Assembly: GCF_000196875.2 (NCBI RefSeq)
Contig: NC_014532.2
Location: 310,001 to 374,000 of the forward strand
Direction: 5' to 3'
DNA length: 64,000 nt
From: Halomonas elongata DSM 2581
Lineage (GTDB): Bacteria; Pseudomonadota; Gammaproteobacteria; Pseudomonadales; Halomonadaceae
Of this stretch, positions 16,992-26,700 are shown in pieces (the stretch's first letter is position 1; each line of letters begins with the position of its first letter). The translations under genes were made by a program, and so were the position numbers. The notes below the pieces were generated by a model that was not told the DNA's origin, did not search any database, and saw only the letters and a list, made by a program, of their open reading frames with translations.

Positions 16992-18239
16992 TTAATCGCT
17001 TAAAAGATTAGATGATTCATGATGTGTTTGCGCACTGTTACCCATATGGGGCGGGTGCTCCGGGCCATCAAGGGGGGAAGACCTGCGTGCATCCAGCGCG
17101 CCCGACCAGCGTGTTGCGATCAAGGCCAGCACGACGATCAGCGCGCCGATCCAGGCGGTATCGGTCAGTGACATGGCATCCACGACCCGGCCGCCGATGA
17201 CCGAGCCCAGTGCGATGCCGATGTTGAAGGCGGCGATGTTGAGCCCCGAGGCTACATCGACGCTCTCCGGCACATGGCGTTCGGCCAGTTGCACCACGTA
17301 GACCTGCAGGCCGGGCACGTTGCCGAAGGCGAAGGCACCCCATACCAGGATCGTCAAGACGGCCGCGATGGGGTGGCCGGCGGTCACGCTGAAGATCAGC
17401 AGCAGGCTGGCGAGGCCACCGAAGATCCAGGTCAGTGCACGAATCGCGCCCAGTCGGTCGGCGAGCATGCCTCCATAGAGGTTGCCGACGGCCACCGAGG
17501 CGCCGTAGACCAGCATGATGAGGCTGACGGCACCGCTGCCGAAGCCGCTGATGTTCTCCAGAATCGGGGCCAGGAAGGTGAAGGCGGTGAAGGTACCGCC
17601 ATACCCCAGGATGGTGATGGCATAGACGAGCAGCAGGCGCGGCTGGGCGAGGACCCGGAACTGTCGAGTGATGCCGGCCGGCGCGGCACGCTCAAGGTTG
17701 CCGGGTACCAGCAGGGCGCTGCCCAGCAAGGCCAGCAGGCCGAGCCCGGATACCGCCAGGAAGGTGGCACGCCAGCCGAGGTGCTGGCCGATCCAGGTAC
17801 CCAGCGGCACGCCGGTGACCAGGGCCACGGTCAGGCCGGTGAACATGATGGCGATGGCGCGGGCCTCCTTGTCCTTGCCGACGAGCCCAGTCGCGATGGT
17901 CGAGCCGATCGAGAAGAAAACGCCATGGGCCAGGCCGGTCAGCACGCGGGCGACGATCAGGGATTCGTAGCCCGGCGCGCGCCAGGCCAGCAGGTTGCCG
18001 GCGATGAACAGCGCCATCAAGCCAAGCAGTACCCACTTGCGATTGAAGCGTCCAGTCAGGGCGGTGAGCACCGGCGCACCGATGGCGACGCCTACGGCGT
18101 ACAGGCTGACCAGCAAGCCCGCCGAGGGCAGCGAGACGCCCAGGTCCTGGGCGATGGTGGGCACCAGGCCGACGATCACGAACTCGGTGGTGCCGATGGC
18201 GAAGGCGCTCAGCGTGAGCGCGAAAAGCGCGATTGGCAT
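16992..18239 (-). CDS. MFS drug/sugar efflux transporter, YdhP/AraJ-like (DHA1)
   Basis: 415 residues with 12 predicted membrane segments. The N-terminus (ALTLSAFAIGTTEFVIVGLV, PTIAQDLGVSLPSAGLLVSL) is diagnostic of the YdhP/AraJ/SotB branch of DHA1 exporters. The loop 2-3 region reads LTGRFNRKWVLL. Exports small molecules by proton antiport; the substrate is unknown. Divergent from a LysR regulator whose start is 144 bases away, which likely controls it. Confidence 0.9.
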   Translation of the reverse strand: MPIALFALTLSAFAIGTTEFVIVGLVPTIAQDLGVSLPSAGLLVSLYAVGVAIGAPVLTALTGRFNRKWVLLGLMALFIAGNLLAWRAPGYESLIVARVLTGLAHGVFFSIGSTIATGLVGKDKEARAIAIMFTGLTVALVTGVPLGTWIGQHLGWRATFLAVSGLGLLALLGSALLVPGNLERAAPAGITRQFRVLAQPRLLLVYAITILGYGGTFTAFTFLAPILENISGFGSGAVSLIMLVYGASVAVGNLYGGMLADRLGAIRALTWIFGGLASLLLIFSVTAGHPIAAVLTILVWGAFAFGNVPGLQVYVVQLAERHVPESVDVASGLNIAAFNIGIALGSVIGGRVVDAMSLTDTAWIGALIVVLALIATRWSGALDARRSSPLDGPEHPPHMGNSAQTHHESSNLLSD

Positions 18240-18304
18240 GGAGTCTCTCCCTTGGAGTGGTGGCGATGATTGCCATTGACGTCGCGCAGTCTGTGGGGAA
18301 AGAC

Positions 18305-18360
18305 TTTTTCGATAAATGTGCTTATTTGTGAAAGACTTTTATCGTTATCGATATAATTTG
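18305..18360 (+). promoter_or_regulatory. Divergent promoter/operator region, LysR and MFS genes
   Basis: A+T-rich stretch with a perfect -10 TATAAT (18352-18357) for the LysR gene and CGATAA (near 18310) / TTATCG (near 18340) inverted repeats of the size LysR proteins bind. The two genes face away from it on either side. Confidence 0.45.
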
Positions 18361-18382
18361 GTGTCGTTCAGGGAGTCGCAGC

Positions 18383-19270
18383 GTGCGTACACGATCCGAG
18401 GATCTCGAGCTCTTGCTGGCGGTGGTCGACAGCGGAGGCTTCAGCGCCGCGGCCGGCCGGCTCGGTGTTCCGGTGGCGCGTGTCTCGCGGGCCATCCAGC
18501 GGCTGGAGCGTGAGCTGGCGGCACCGTTGCTGAACCGCACCACGCGCAGCGTGGCCTTGACCGAGGAAGGGAGCGAGTTCGTCGCGCGGGTACGCGAGGG
18601 ACTGGAGGCGTTGAATGCCGCCGAAGAGGGGCTGGTGACGCGTCGCGAACAACCGTCCGGGCGCCTGAGAGTCGATGCTGCCAGTCCCTTCGTTCTGCAC
18701 CAGTTGGTGCCGCTGGTGGCCGAATTCCGGGAGCGTTATCCGTCGATCCAGCTGGAACTGAGCGCCAGCGATGACATCATCAATCTGCTGGAGCAACGCA
18801 CCGATGTGGCGATTCGCATCGGTGCGCTGGAGGATTCGACCCTGCATGCGCGTCCCCTGGGGCGATCACCGCTGTATCTGGTGGCCAGTCCGGCCTATCT
18901 GGACACGCATGGGCGGCCGACGGCCCCTGCCGAGCTGGGCCGGCACGAGCGGCTGGGCTTCATCGGCCCCGCCACACTCAACCGTTGGCCGATCGAGGGG
19001 CTGGCCTCCTGGGACATCACGCCGACCCTGGCCGCCTCGAGCGGGGAGGTGGTGCGGCACCTCTGTCTGGCGGGACACGGCATCGCCTATCTGTCGAACT
19101 TCATGATCCGTGCGGATATCGATGCCGGCCGGCTGGAAACGGTGCTGGACGACTACACCCTGCATGGCGGGCCCCGTGAGCGGGTACAGGCGGTCTATTA
19201 CCGCAATACCGCCATGTCATCGCGTATTCAGGCATTTCTCGATGTCATGGCCCCTCGTTTGACTCTGTAG
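18383..19270 (+). CDS. LysR-family regulator of the adjacent MFS/dkgB genes
   Basis: 295 residues. The N-terminal winged helix reads EDLELLLAVVDSGGFSAAAG, then VPVARVSRAIQRLEREL; a LysR substrate-binding domain follows. The start is GTG 18383, preceded by AGGGAG. Divergent from the DHA1 exporter gene, the usual position for its regulator. Its last 26 bases overlap tail-to-tail with the next LysR gene on the other strand. Confidence 0.88.
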   Translation: MRTRSEDLELLLAVVDSGGFSAAAGRLGVPVARVSRAIQRLERELAAPLLNRTTRSVALTEEGSEFVARVREGLEALNAAEEGLVTRREQPSGRLRVDAASPFVLHQLVPLVAEFRERYPSIQLELSASDDIINLLEQRTDVAIRIGALEDSTLHARPLGRSPLYLVASPAYLDTHGRPTAPAELGRHERLGFIGPATLNRWPIEGLASWDITPTLAASSGEVVRHLCLAGHGIAYLSNFMIRADIDAGRLETVLDDYTLHGGPRERVQAVYYRNTAMSSRIQAFLDVMAPRLTL

Positions 19271-20192
19271 ACTCGAGACGTGACAGGCGCTCCAACTCCT
19301 CGAGATAGCTCTCCAGCACCAGATTGGGCGGCGCCCCCTTGCGGGTGATGGCGCTGTAGTGGGTGAGGTAGTGACATTCTCGGGGATTCAAGGCGCGCAT
19401 CCGGTCGTCGCGTACCCAGCGCTCGGCATAGTGGGTCGGCAGGTAGCCGAGGTAGCGACCGGAGAGGATCAGAAAGGCGATGCCTTCTCGGTCGGTGGCC
19501 GAGGCGGCAGCCTTGAGCGGTTCGTGCAGTGCCTTGATCTCCGGTGTCTGCGCATAGGCGGGCACGACGGCATCGCACTGTGCCAACTGTTCCTCGGTCA
19601 CGTGCTCGGCATCGAAGAGTGGGTGCCCCGAGGCGCAGTAGAGCTGCGACGCTTCCGCGTAGAGCGCGCGATACTGCAGTCCGGGCAGGGGCTTGAGCGT
19701 CGGAATCACGCCGGTATGCAGTTGCCCGTCCAGCACGGCCAGTTCTATGTCGTTGGGCGGTATCATGCGGATATTGATGCGCACGTCAGGGCCGCGCTCC
19801 TTGAGTGCGCTCAGGGCGTCGGTGATCAGCATCTCGGGCATGGTCACCAGGTTGTCGGTGATGCCGATGTTCAGTTCTCCCTTGAGCCGGGCATGCAGGC
19901 CATTGACCCGGGTGCGGAAGCCTTCCACCGAGGCCAGCAGTTGCAGGCTGGCATCGAACACCTCGGTGCCCTCGTCGGTCAGGGCGAAGCCGCTGCGTCC
20001 GCGTTGGCAAAGGCGCAGGCCGAGGCGTGTTTCCAGGTCGTTCATGGCCATGCTGATGGCGGCCCGGCTGATGTTCAGCTCCACCTCCGCCGCGGAAAAT
20101 CCCCCACATTCCACGACCTTGCGGTAGATCCTCAGCAGGCGAAGGTCGGCATCGCTGACCTGGCCGCCCAGGGCCTCTTTGCGGCGTGACAT
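19245..20192 (-). CDS. bauR: LysR-family regulator of beta-alanine catabolism (BauR-like)
   Basis: 315 residues. The helix-turn-helix is GFSAAEVELNISRAAISMAM, and a LysR sensor domain follows. It lies divergently 169 bases from bauA, as bauR does in Pseudomonas aeruginosa, and should sense beta-alanine and activate bauA/bauC. A near-palindrome (20274-20296) lies between the two genes. The gene identity rests mainly on position. Confidence 0.78.
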   Translation of the reverse strand: MSRRKEALGGQVSDADLRLLRIYRKVVECGGFSAAEVELNISRAAISMAMNDLETRLGLRLCQRGRSGFALTDEGTEVFDASLQLLASVEGFRTRVNGLHARLKGELNIGITDNLVTMPEMLITDALSALKERGPDVRINIRMIPPNDIELAVLDGQLHTGVIPTLKPLPGLQYRALYAEASQLYCASGHPLFDAEHVTEEQLAQCDAVVPAYAQTPEIKALHEPLKAAASATDREGIAFLILSGRYLGYLPTHYAERWVRDDRMRALNPRECHYLTHYSAITRKGAPPNLVLESYLEELERLSRLESTESNEGP

Positions 20193-20273
20193 CGTCCCGT
20201 GCTCCTCGAAAGGTGTCGCACGAAGAGGCTAGCACCAGGAGTGCTGAAAGTTAAATGAAAGCTTACATGAGAT

Positions 20274-20296
20274 TCAATATATCTAGATTTAATTGA
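20274..20296. promoter_or_regulatory. Candidate BauR binding site upstream of bauA
   Basis: Nearly symmetric element with outer TCAAT/ATTGA arms around the perfect core ATCTAGAT, in the A+T-rich part of the bauR-bauA intergenic region. Its size and place fit a LysR operator. Confidence 0.45.
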
Positions 20297-20361
20297 TCAT
20301 GGGGCGGGACTAGCCTTCTTGTCAGAACCTCCATCAAGGTGACTCACGAGAGGGTGTCGTC

Positions 20362-21705
20362 ATGTCGGATCAGAACCGTGCCCGGGCCGCCGGGCTGAGC
20401 CCGGAGCAGTTGGATGCCTACTGGATGCCCTACACGGGCAATCGCCAGTTCAAGCGCGACCCACGCATCATCGTCGGCGCCGAAGGCAGCTATCTGAAGG
20501 ATGCCGAGGGACGACGCATCTACGATGGCCTTTCCGGCCTGTGGACCTGCGGTGCCGGCCATTGTCGTCCGGAAATCACCGAGGCGGTCAGCCGTCAGCT
20601 CGGCGAGCTGGACTATTCTCCGGCGTTCCAGTTCGGTCATCCCAAGGCCTTCGAGCTGGCTCACCGCCTGAGTGAACTGACCCCGGCCGGGTTGAATCAT
20701 GTCTTCTTCACCGGCTCCGGCTCCGAGAGTGCCGATACCTCCCTGAAGATCGCGCGTGCCTACTGGCGCAAGAAGGGCAAGCCGGCCAAGACCAAGCTGA
20801 TCGGGCGTTCCAAGGGCTATCATGGCGTCAATTTCGGCGGCATCAGCCTGGGTGGCATCGGGGCCAATCGCGTGCTCTTCGGTCAAGGGGTCGATGCTGA
20901 CCATCTGCCGCATACGCTGCTGAAGGAGAATGCCTTCACGCGGGGCATGCCCGAACGTGGCGCCGACCAGGCCGATGAGTTGCTGGAGCTGATCGCCCTG
21001 CACGATGCCTCCAATATCGCGGCGGTGATCGTCGAGCCCCTGGCCGGTTCCGCCGGGGTGATTCCGCCGCCCAAGGGCTATCTGCAGCGTCTGCGCGAGA
21101 TCTGCGATCAGCACGACATCCTGCTGATCTTCGATGAGGTCATCACCGGATTCGGGCGCATGGGATCGATGACCGGCGCCGAAGAGTTCGGCGTGGTGCC
21201 GGACATCATCAATGTCGCCAAGCAGTTGACCAACGGTGCCGTGCCCATGGGCGGGGTCATCGTGCGCGACGAGATCTATCAGACCTTCATGGAGCAGGGC
21301 GGTCCCGACTACATGCTCGAGCTGCCCCACGGCTACACCTACTCGGGCCACCCGGTGGCATGCGCCGCAGCCCTGGCCGCGCTGGATGTGCTCGAGAACG
21401 ATCGCCTGATCGAGCGCGTTCGCGAGATGAGCCCGGTCTTCGAGGAAGCCCTGCACGGTCTCAAGGGTTCGCGTTATGTCAGCGACATTCGCAACTACGG
21501 TCTTGCCGGAGCCCTGCAGATCGAACCCTATCCCGGCGAACCGGCACGACGTCCCTTCGAGATCGCCATGAAGTGCTGGGAGAAAGGCTTCTACGTGCGC
21601 TATGGCGGCGACACCATCCAGCTCGGTCTGCCGTTCATCGTCGAGCGCGAAGAGATCGATCGGCTCATCAATGCATTGGGCGACGCGCTCGGTGAATTGG
21701 ATTGA
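20362..21705 (+). CDS. bauA: Beta-alanine:pyruvate transaminase (omega-amino acid aminotransferase)
   Basis: 447 residues, class III PLP aminotransferase. The N-terminus LDAYWMPYTGNRQFKRDPRI and DGLSGLWTCGAGHCRPEI match Pseudomonas BauA closely. The cofactor Asp motif is LLIFDEVITGFGRMG and the Schiff-base Lys lies in NVAKQLTNGAVPMGG. It moves the amino group of beta-alanine to pyruvate, giving malonate semialdehyde. GAGAGGG precedes the ATG. BauC, next on the strand, takes the semialdehyde onward. Confidence 0.93.
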   Translation: MSDQNRARAAGLSPEQLDAYWMPYTGNRQFKRDPRIIVGAEGSYLKDAEGRRIYDGLSGLWTCGAGHCRPEITEAVSRQLGELDYSPAFQFGHPKAFELAHRLSELTPAGLNHVFFTGSGSESADTSLKIARAYWRKKGKPAKTKLIGRSKGYHGVNFGGISLGGIGANRVLFGQGVDADHLPHTLLKENAFTRGMPERGADQADELLELIALHDASNIAAVIVEPLAGSAGVIPPPKGYLQRLREICDQHDILLIFDEVITGFGRMGSMTGAEEFGVVPDIINVAKQLTNGAVPMGGVIVRDEIYQTFMEQGGPDYMLELPHGYTYSGHPVACAAALAALDVLENDRLIERVREMSPVFEEALHGLKGSRYVSDIRNYGLAGALQIEPYPGEPARRPFEIAMKCWEKGFYVRYGGDTIQLGLPFIVEREEIDRLINALGDALGELD

Positions 21706-21809
21706 AACATTGGGAAATTATCTCAAACGCGACTCGGAGCCTTTTGGGCGATGAGCTTTTCCGTCGACAAGTCTCCGCGAGGGCGCTGTGAACCCTTCCA
21801 TGGGCGCTA

Positions 21810-21831
21810 CTTTTGCCATCCATGGCAAAAG
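21810..21831. repeat. 22-bp inverted repeat between bauA and bauC
   Basis: CTTTTGCCAT (21810-21819) and ATGGCAAAAG (21822-21831) are perfect inverted arms around CC. The 2-base centre makes a DNA operator or cruciform likelier than an RNA hairpin. It lies 63 bases upstream of the bauC start in a 189-base gap, so bauC may have its own control. Confidence 0.6.
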
Positions 21832-21894
21832 ACCCTCGCTTCGCCTTGTCCCCGGCGCTCATCTGGCTTCCCCCTTTTTACAACGAGGTAATAC

Positions 21895-23385
21895 ATGACC
21901 ACACTCGGCCATCTGATCAACGGCTCACGCGTCGCCGGTGAAGGGCGCACCCAGGACATCTTCAACCCTTCCACCGGCGAGGTCGGCGGCCAGGTGAGTC
22001 TGGCCAGCAAGGCTACCGTCGAAGAAGCCATTGCCGCCGCCGAGGCCGCTTATCCGGCCTGGAGCAGTACGCCGCCCGCCAAGCGCGCTCGGGTGATGTT
22101 CAACTTCAAGCAACTGCTGGAGCAGAACGCCGACGAGATCGCCCGGCTGATCGGCCAGGAGCATGGCAAGATCGTCCACGATGCCAAGGGCGAATTGCAG
22201 CGCGGCATCGAGAACGTGGAGTACGCCTGCGGCGCACCGGAGCTGCTCAAGGGCGAGCACAGCAAGAACACCGGTCCGGGCATCGATTCCTGGAGCGAGT
22301 TCCAGCCGCTGGGGGTGGTCGCCGGCATTACGCCGTTCAACTTCCCGGCCATGGTGCCGCTGTGGATGTATCCGATGGCCATCGCCTGCGGCAACACCTT
22401 CGTGCTCAAGCCCTCCGAGCGCGACCCGACCTCGGCACTCTACATCGCCGAGCTGGCGCTGGAGGCGGGACTGCCCGCCGGTGTGCTCAACGTCGTCAAC
22501 GGTGACAAGGAAGCCGTCGACACTCTGCTCGACGATGCCCGCGTGCAGGCTGTCAGCTTCGTCGGTTCCACGCCGATCGCCAAAACCATCTATCAGCGTG
22601 CCAGTGCCAACGGCAAACGCTGCCAGGCGCTGGGCGGTGCCAAGAACCATGCCATCGTGATGCCCGATGCCGACATGGACAATGTGGTCGACTCCCTGAC
22701 CGGGGCCGCCTTCGGTTCCTCCGGCGAGCGTTGCATGGCGCTTTCCGTGGCGGTAGCGGTGGGCGACGAGGCGGCCGATGCCATGATCGACAAGATGCAG
22801 GGGCGGATGAAGACCCTCAAGGTCGGCCCCTTCCATGATGCCGAGAACGACTTCGGTCCGGTGATCACCAAGGCCCATCAGGAGAAGGTCTGCGGCTATA
22901 TCGACAGCGCCGAGCAGCAGGGGGCCAGGGTCGTGGTCGACGGCCGCGGCGTGCAGGTTCCCGGCCATGAGAATGGCTTCTATGTCGGCGGTACCCTGAT
23001 CGACCGCGTGACGCCCGATATGACCTGCTATCTCGAGGAGATATTCGGCCCGGTGCTGCTGGTGGTGCGTGCCAACTCCATGGAAGAGGCCATGCAGCTG
23101 ATCGACGATCACGAGTACGGCAACGGTACCTGCATCTACACCCGCGACGGCGAGGCGGCGCGTTACTTCAGCGACCGCATCCAGGTCGGCATGGTCGGCG
23201 TCAACGTGCCCTTGCCGGTACCGGTCGCCTACCACAGCTTCGGCGGCTGGAAGCGCTCGCTGTTCGGCGACCTGGCTGCCTACGGCCCGGACGCGGTGCG
23301 GTTCTACACCAAGCGCAAGACCGTCACTCAGCGTTGGCCCTCCGCCGGCGTGCGTGAAGGCGCTCAGTTCTCCTTCCCGTCTTGA
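21895..23385 (+). CDS. bauC: CoA-acylating (methyl)malonate-semialdehyde dehydrogenase
   Basis: 496 residues of the aldehyde dehydrogenase superfamily, MmsA branch. GVVAGITPFNFPAMVPLWMY and SFVGSTPIAKTIYQRASANG are MmsA-typical. The catalytic Cys lies in GSSGERCMALSVAV. The MmsA family lacks the general-base Glu of other ALDHs and uses CoA, giving acetyl-CoA (or propionyl-CoA) and CO2. As bauA's neighbour it most likely converts malonate semialdehyde to acetyl-CoA; an additional valine-pathway role (mmsA) is possible. Confidence 0.92.
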   Translation: MTTLGHLINGSRVAGEGRTQDIFNPSTGEVGGQVSLASKATVEEAIAAAEAAYPAWSSTPPAKRARVMFNFKQLLEQNADEIARLIGQEHGKIVHDAKGELQRGIENVEYACGAPELLKGEHSKNTGPGIDSWSEFQPLGVVAGITPFNFPAMVPLWMYPMAIACGNTFVLKPSERDPTSALYIAELALEAGLPAGVLNVVNGDKEAVDTLLDDARVQAVSFVGSTPIAKTIYQRASANGKRCQALGGAKNHAIVMPDADMDNVVDSLTGAAFGSSGERCMALSVAVAVGDEAADAMIDKMQGRMKTLKVGPFHDAENDFGPVITKAHQEKVCGYIDSAEQQGARVVVDGRGVQVPGHENGFYVGGTLIDRVTPDMTCYLEEIFGPVLLVVRANSMEEAMQLIDDHEYGNGTCIYTRDGEAARYFSDRIQVGMVGVNVPLPVPVAYHSFGGWKRSLFGDLAAYGPDAVRFYTKRKTVTQRWPSAGVREGAQFSFPS

Positions 23386-23416
23386 TCGCGTCCTGAAGCG
23401 GACTGTTTGACCAAAC

Positions 23417-23456
23417 AATGCGGTCGAATCCATCTACTGGGTTCGGTCGCATTTTT
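23417..23456 (+). terminator. Rho-independent terminator after bauC
   Basis: A 15-bp stem, allowing G-U pairs, begins at AATGCG (23417) and closes with CGCATT, with a 7-base loop, then TTTTT at 23452-23456. Thirty-one bases after the bauC stop. Confidence 0.85.
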
Positions 23457-23729
23457 CGTTGTCAGGCCGACCCACAAGCACGAAATACGCGCTCGACTCT
23501 CTCTAACAGTGTCAATCGTCCGAAAACGCATCGTCTCGCTTGCCAGTTACACAGGTACTCGAACAACGCTACCCTGTGGCCATATCACTGAATTCGCTTA
23601 TCCATGTGGCTAACTAAGCATCGCAGGCCGAGAGAAATCAGTGGAGTCGATAACGCAGCAATTGGAGCGCACTTAGGTCGAGCGGTCGGCCTTAGAGGGC
23701 AGCAAACGTACAAGGAAGAAGGTCACGAC
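23457..23729. other. Intergenic region upstream of the SF1 helicase gene
   Basis: No convincing gene. Lower in G+C than the flanking operons, like the helicase gene that follows. An in-frame upstream ATG at 23604 exists but has no ribosome site, so this stretch is read as leader/promoter. No clear -35/-10 pair was found. Confidence 0.4.
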
Positions 23730-26700
23730 ATGACGTCACCCACCTCGTCCCCCCTCGTTCAAGCCGAGCGCATTCTATCGTTCTGGCACAAGGTCGAGTT
23801 TTTCGAGTCTACTGAGCTCAAAGATATCGATCATGGCAAGGGGGCTATTCACTACCGTGGCGATGAGCTGGTGGAATTCCCGAATTGCCTGCCGTGGCTC
23901 AATCCGCAGCGGGTCCGCCGTGCCGGTGGGGGGTATCGCCCCGACAAGCCTTACCGCTTCAAACTCTATTTGGGGCTGTTTCAGCGCGCAGAGATTTTCC
24001 ACGTCGCCCGCGACGCTTACCCCGAAAAAACTGAAGCCTGGGTCGAGCGAAGCCGCGATGAGGGGCTGACCTGCTCGATGACGATGGACGTCGATGAGAA
24101 CGGGCTTGTGGACCGCGAGAGTTTTGCCATCTCCACGGCTCCGTGGATGCTGGGTGCGCTGCAGCGGGGCTCGCTGGATGACGTGACGCTGGAGGCCTTT
24201 GATGAGGCGACCAGCAGGTTCCGCGAGCAGCTGAACACGATTCTGACTGTAGCCGACAATCTCAAGGGCGAGCATGGTCTGCCTCTCAAGCTCACAACCT
24301 TTGAGTTGATCGAGATGCTCAAGTCGATGGAGAGTTGGACGGCTTTCGCCCCGCAGAGCGATGTGCCGGTGTTGGTCGCTCAGGTCCTGCCTCCGAGAAA
24401 AAATGCCAGTGTTGAGCGAACCGATGATCTGGCGCTGGAATGGTCCGTGATGGCCGACCTCGCGCCGCGACTGGAGTCTCTGGATCAGGAAGACTTAGTG
24501 GTTCAGGGGTCACACCCTGAGTTGGATGAAGCGCCTGCCGCGATCAACGAGGTCGCTATTCTCAACAGCTTTTTCATTCGCGATCTGGAAAAGGTGATGG
24601 AGCAGGTGAGGGAGAGAGGGTTGGCGCCCGGCTCACCATTGGCGCATTACCTGCAAGGTGACTGTGAACGTCATCCTGATCTGTTGCTGCCAGAGGCACG
24701 ATCGCTTTTGATGCGTCATCTCGCACCGCAGCGTATGCCAGATGGTCGCTGGCCGGGAGAAGACGCGCATGCGATGAGCCTGATGCAGCAGTTTGCCATC
24801 AACACTATCGACGAAGAGCTATCAGAGACCGGCCTCTACTCCGTCAATGGCCCGCCTGGGACTGGCAAGACAACGATGCTGCGCGATCTGGTGGCACGTA
24901 ACGTAGTCAAGCGCGCTGAAGTGTTGTCGTCACTTGGGGGGGCCGAGGCTGCATTCGGGGAAGACATTCACGCCAATATTGATGGTGACACGGTCATCAA
25001 AACGCTGATTCCCGAACTGACGGGATTTGAGATGGTAGTTGCTTCGAGCAATAACGCGGCGGTGGAGAACGTTACTCAGGAACTACCGCAATCCAAGGCG
25101 CTTGGTAAGACGTACGGAGAATTGGCTTTTCTCAAGCCAGTTGGTCAGAAGCTAGCTGCCAATCACGAGCGACAGAATAACAAGGGGCTGTATGTTGAGC
25201 CTCTGCCAGCGGAGAAAGATTGCTGGGGGCTGATCGCCACCTCGCTGGGTAATAGCCGCAATCGCAGAATCTTCCTCGAGCGTGTTTTTTTCACCCCAAT
25301 CGAGCAATGCTCGACTAACAATGACGCGGCGAATTATTCAACATTGGTACCGGCGCTTAAAGCTCTGGCAGAGGGGCGGGATACCCGGCAGGATTTCCGT
25401 GCAGCGCAGCGCGCTTTCCAGAAGGCTCAGCAACAGGTGCAGGCTGCACAGGCCGACCTCCAGCGCTTGTTGGATCTCCAACGGTTGGAGTCCCAGACTG
25501 AGGCGGCGCGCCGCCAGGCTGAATTCCACCGGAGATTCGCCGCGCGCGTGGCGCTCTGGTTGAGCAACCGCCAGACGCAACCTTTGCCTCTTTGGCCATT
25601 GGGCGGCCATATCCGTAACTGGCTGACAATCCAGCAGATCAAGCGCCGATCCGAGCGTGCCGAGCAGCAGGCAAAGATCAGCGAGCAGCGGTTTGACTCC
25701 CTGGCGCGGCAGTTGGAAACCTCGCAGCGCGAGTGTGCACCGCTGCAGGAAAAATATGGTGATGCACTGCTGCTTGATGAGGCTCTGGATCTCGAAGCGG
25801 CCGAGGTGCAACGGACCTCTTTCGGCCATTGTGAGGCGTTGAATCAAGTGCGAGCGCAACTGACAGCACGGGCATTTGAGCTGCACGAAGCTTGGCTTGT
25901 GGCTGCCTACGCTGGCAAAAACCGGCTGTGGCCCACTATCCAGTCGTTAAAGGGTGTACTTAATGGCGAAATCCAGGATCGTGATGCGGCGAAAGCAGTC
26001 TGGCAGATGCTTTTCATGATTGTGCCGGTGATCTCTTCGACCTTTGCTTCAGTCGCCAACCAGTTTCGGGCGCTCAATGAAGGTGAAATTGGCTGGTTGT
26101 TCGTGGATGAAGCCGGTCAAGCAACGCCACAGCAGGCGGTTGGTGCGCTATGGCGAGCCAAACGAGCGGTCGTGGTAGGTGATCCGCTGCAGATTGAGCC
26201 GGTCTTCACGGTGCCCGCCGGGCTGGTAGAGGCAATGGCGAAAGGAGAATTTGATCGCGACTGGTACAAGTGGTCGCCGACAGTGTCATCGGTCCAGGTT
26301 GTGGCAGATCGAGCCAATCCCTATGGCACCCATGAAATCTCTGAATCACTCTGGGTGGGGAGTCCGCTGCGCGTTCACCGACGCTGCGATGAACCGATGT
26401 TCAGCATTGCCAATCGTATCGCCTATAACGACAAAATGTTTCATGGTGACGACAACCTACCCCCAGGCCCAGGAGACAGTCGCTGGTTCAATGTGGCAGG
26501 CGAGACCAGCGACAAGCATTTCGTGCCGGCTCATGCACAGTGGATTGCTCATATGCTCAATCGGCACATTGAAAAGAGTGGTGAGAAGCCGAGCGTCTAC
26601 GTGATTTCGCCGTTCAAGGCTGTCGCCCGGGGCGTCAGGAATCACCTGTCGATGGAACTGAAGACCGATGCTTTCGGTGGCCAGGAAGCTCTTGATCGTT

